Source: JAHEKD01 sp965215945 (GTDB lineage Bacteria; Pseudomonadota; Gammaproteobacteria; Arenicellales; JAHEKD01). From it: 64,000 nt of DNA. Location: assembly GCA_965215945.1 (NCBI GenBank), contig CBDCFC010000047.1, positions 105,708 through 169,707 of the forward strand, written 5' to 3'. Below are positions 63,427 through 64,000 of the stretch, piece by piece. The first letter of the stretch is position 1; every line of letters begins with the position of its first letter. Made by a program: the position numbers and the translations under genes. Below the pieces are notes generated by a model. The model was not told the origin of the DNA. It worked only from the letters and a program-made list of their open reading frames with translations, and made no database searches.

Positions 63427-64000
63427 ATGTCGAGAAAGACACCATCGTATTTAGTTAATCGTAGAGAAGTGCTCAAGGGGGGGGTCGCATTAAGTGCGGC
63501 AGCCGTTGGCCCTTGGGTCATTAGTCCGAAGGCGTTAGCTTCTTCGGGTGAAATTAATGTTTTAATGTGGTCGGATTATTTGCCGGAGCCGTATTTGGCC
63601 TCGTTTGAAGAAAAGACGGGCATTAAAGTCAATTACATGGGCATTGGTTCCAACGAAGAAATCATTAATAAAATGAAAGCGACCAAGGGCGCGGGAATTG
63701 ATATCTGTTCACCAACCAACATGCGCTCAGGCCAGTGGGTTGAGCTTGAGTTGTTGCAGCCTTGGGACAATTCCCGCATCGCTACCTTAGATAACGTTAA
63801 TCCAACCATGCTCAAAGTGGGTGATACTGAATGGAACTTTGCAGACAAAGGTTCGCATTGGTTACCCCAGATTTGGGGGACGGAAGGGATAGCCTGGCGT
63901 ACAGATTTATGGGCTCCGGCAGATGGCATACCGAGTTATGGAGATGTATGGTCGGATGAAAATAAAGGTAAGACCATGATACGCGCCCACTCTGGCATGT
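63427..64000 (+). CDS. Tat-exported polyamine-type substrate-binding protein (partial)
   Basis: Incomplete at the window edge; about 191 residues are visible. A twin-arginine signal is clear: VNRREVLKGGVALSAAA with cleavage near ALA. The mature part INVLMWSDYLPEPYLASFEEKTGIKVNYM and GIDICSPTNMRSGQWVELELLQPWD matches PotD/PotF-type binding proteins. ATG 63427 has CAGGAGA eleven bases upstream. It is distinct in sequence from the 29.7-kb binding protein. With the preceding enolase-superfamily and M20 genes it may serve uptake of their substrate; permeases would lie beyond the window. Confidence 0.85.
   Translation, partial: MSRKTPSYLVNRREVLKGGVALSAAAVGPWVISPKALASSGEINVLMWSDYLPEPYLASFEEKTGIKVNYMGIGSNEEIINKMKATKGAGIDICSPTNMRSGQWVELELLQPWDNSRIATLDNVNPTMLKVGDTEWNFADKGSHWLPQIWGTEGIAWRTDLWAPADGIPSYGDVWSDENKGKTMIRAHSGM

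Overview
The window is chromosomal DNA of a moderately AT-rich gammaproteobacterium. This is an inference from gene order and protein families: ratA-ratB facing bamE, nadK-recN, hrcA-grpE-dnaK-dnaJ, corB beside ffh-rpsP-rimM-trmD-rplS, and YoaA-type helicase with tsaB. The presence of HrcA, polyamine uptake, and Xsc/SoeABC-type sulfonate and sulfite metabolism would fit a marine or sulfur-associated member. The species cannot be named from this sequence.

Layout. 0-22 kb is a conserved housekeeping backbone: outer-membrane assembly, DNA repair, NAD kinase, the heat-shock chaperone operon behind a sigma-32-like promoter, rmlCD, an XPD-like helicase, tsaB, two exported proteins of unknown function, a CNNM/CorC protein, the SRP and ribosome-maturation operon, xerD and tRNA-Asn(GTT). 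From 22.1 to 28.5 kb an integrated element occupies the 3' end of tRNA-Asn. It carries a P4-type integrase, a divergent zinc-finger protein, AlpA, a winged-helix protein, a Cys-rich protein, a primase-polymerase, a TerS-like protein and a TagO-like exported protein with a small exported partner. It is bounded by imperfect tRNA-end repeats and GGGGGCAT repeats, and resembles a small phage satellite (PICI/P4-like).

28.5-43 kb holds a GntR-controlled polyamine transporter (potDBCA order) with a gamma-glutamylputrescine-oxidase-like enzyme, flanked on both sides by copies of an unrecognised intergenic repeat. Then come two tandem CNNM/CorC proteins, a ribbon-helix-helix protein, an unusual flavin reductase/M20 peptidase/P-loop gene set, a CBS protein and a tandem universal stress protein. 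43.4-49 kb is a vitamin B12 uptake operon (cobalamin riboswitch, btuB-btuF-btuC-btuD) facing cobA.

49-58.5 kb reads as sulfonate (taurine-type) dissimilation: ald and xsc release sulfite and acetyl phosphate, a phosphate acetyltransferase converts acetyl phosphate to acetyl-CoA, and SoeABC oxidises sulfite to sulfate at the membrane. soeA carries a single-base frameshift in this sequence. 58.5-64 kb contains a repeat-rich intergenic stretch, a MocR-family regulator, and a divergent operon of an enolase-superfamily enzyme and an M20 carbamoylase. It ends in a Tat-exported polyamine-type binding protein that runs off the window.

The least explained items are the satellite element and its TagO cargo, the two intergenic repeat families, the P-loop/M20/flavin gene set and the soeA frameshift.
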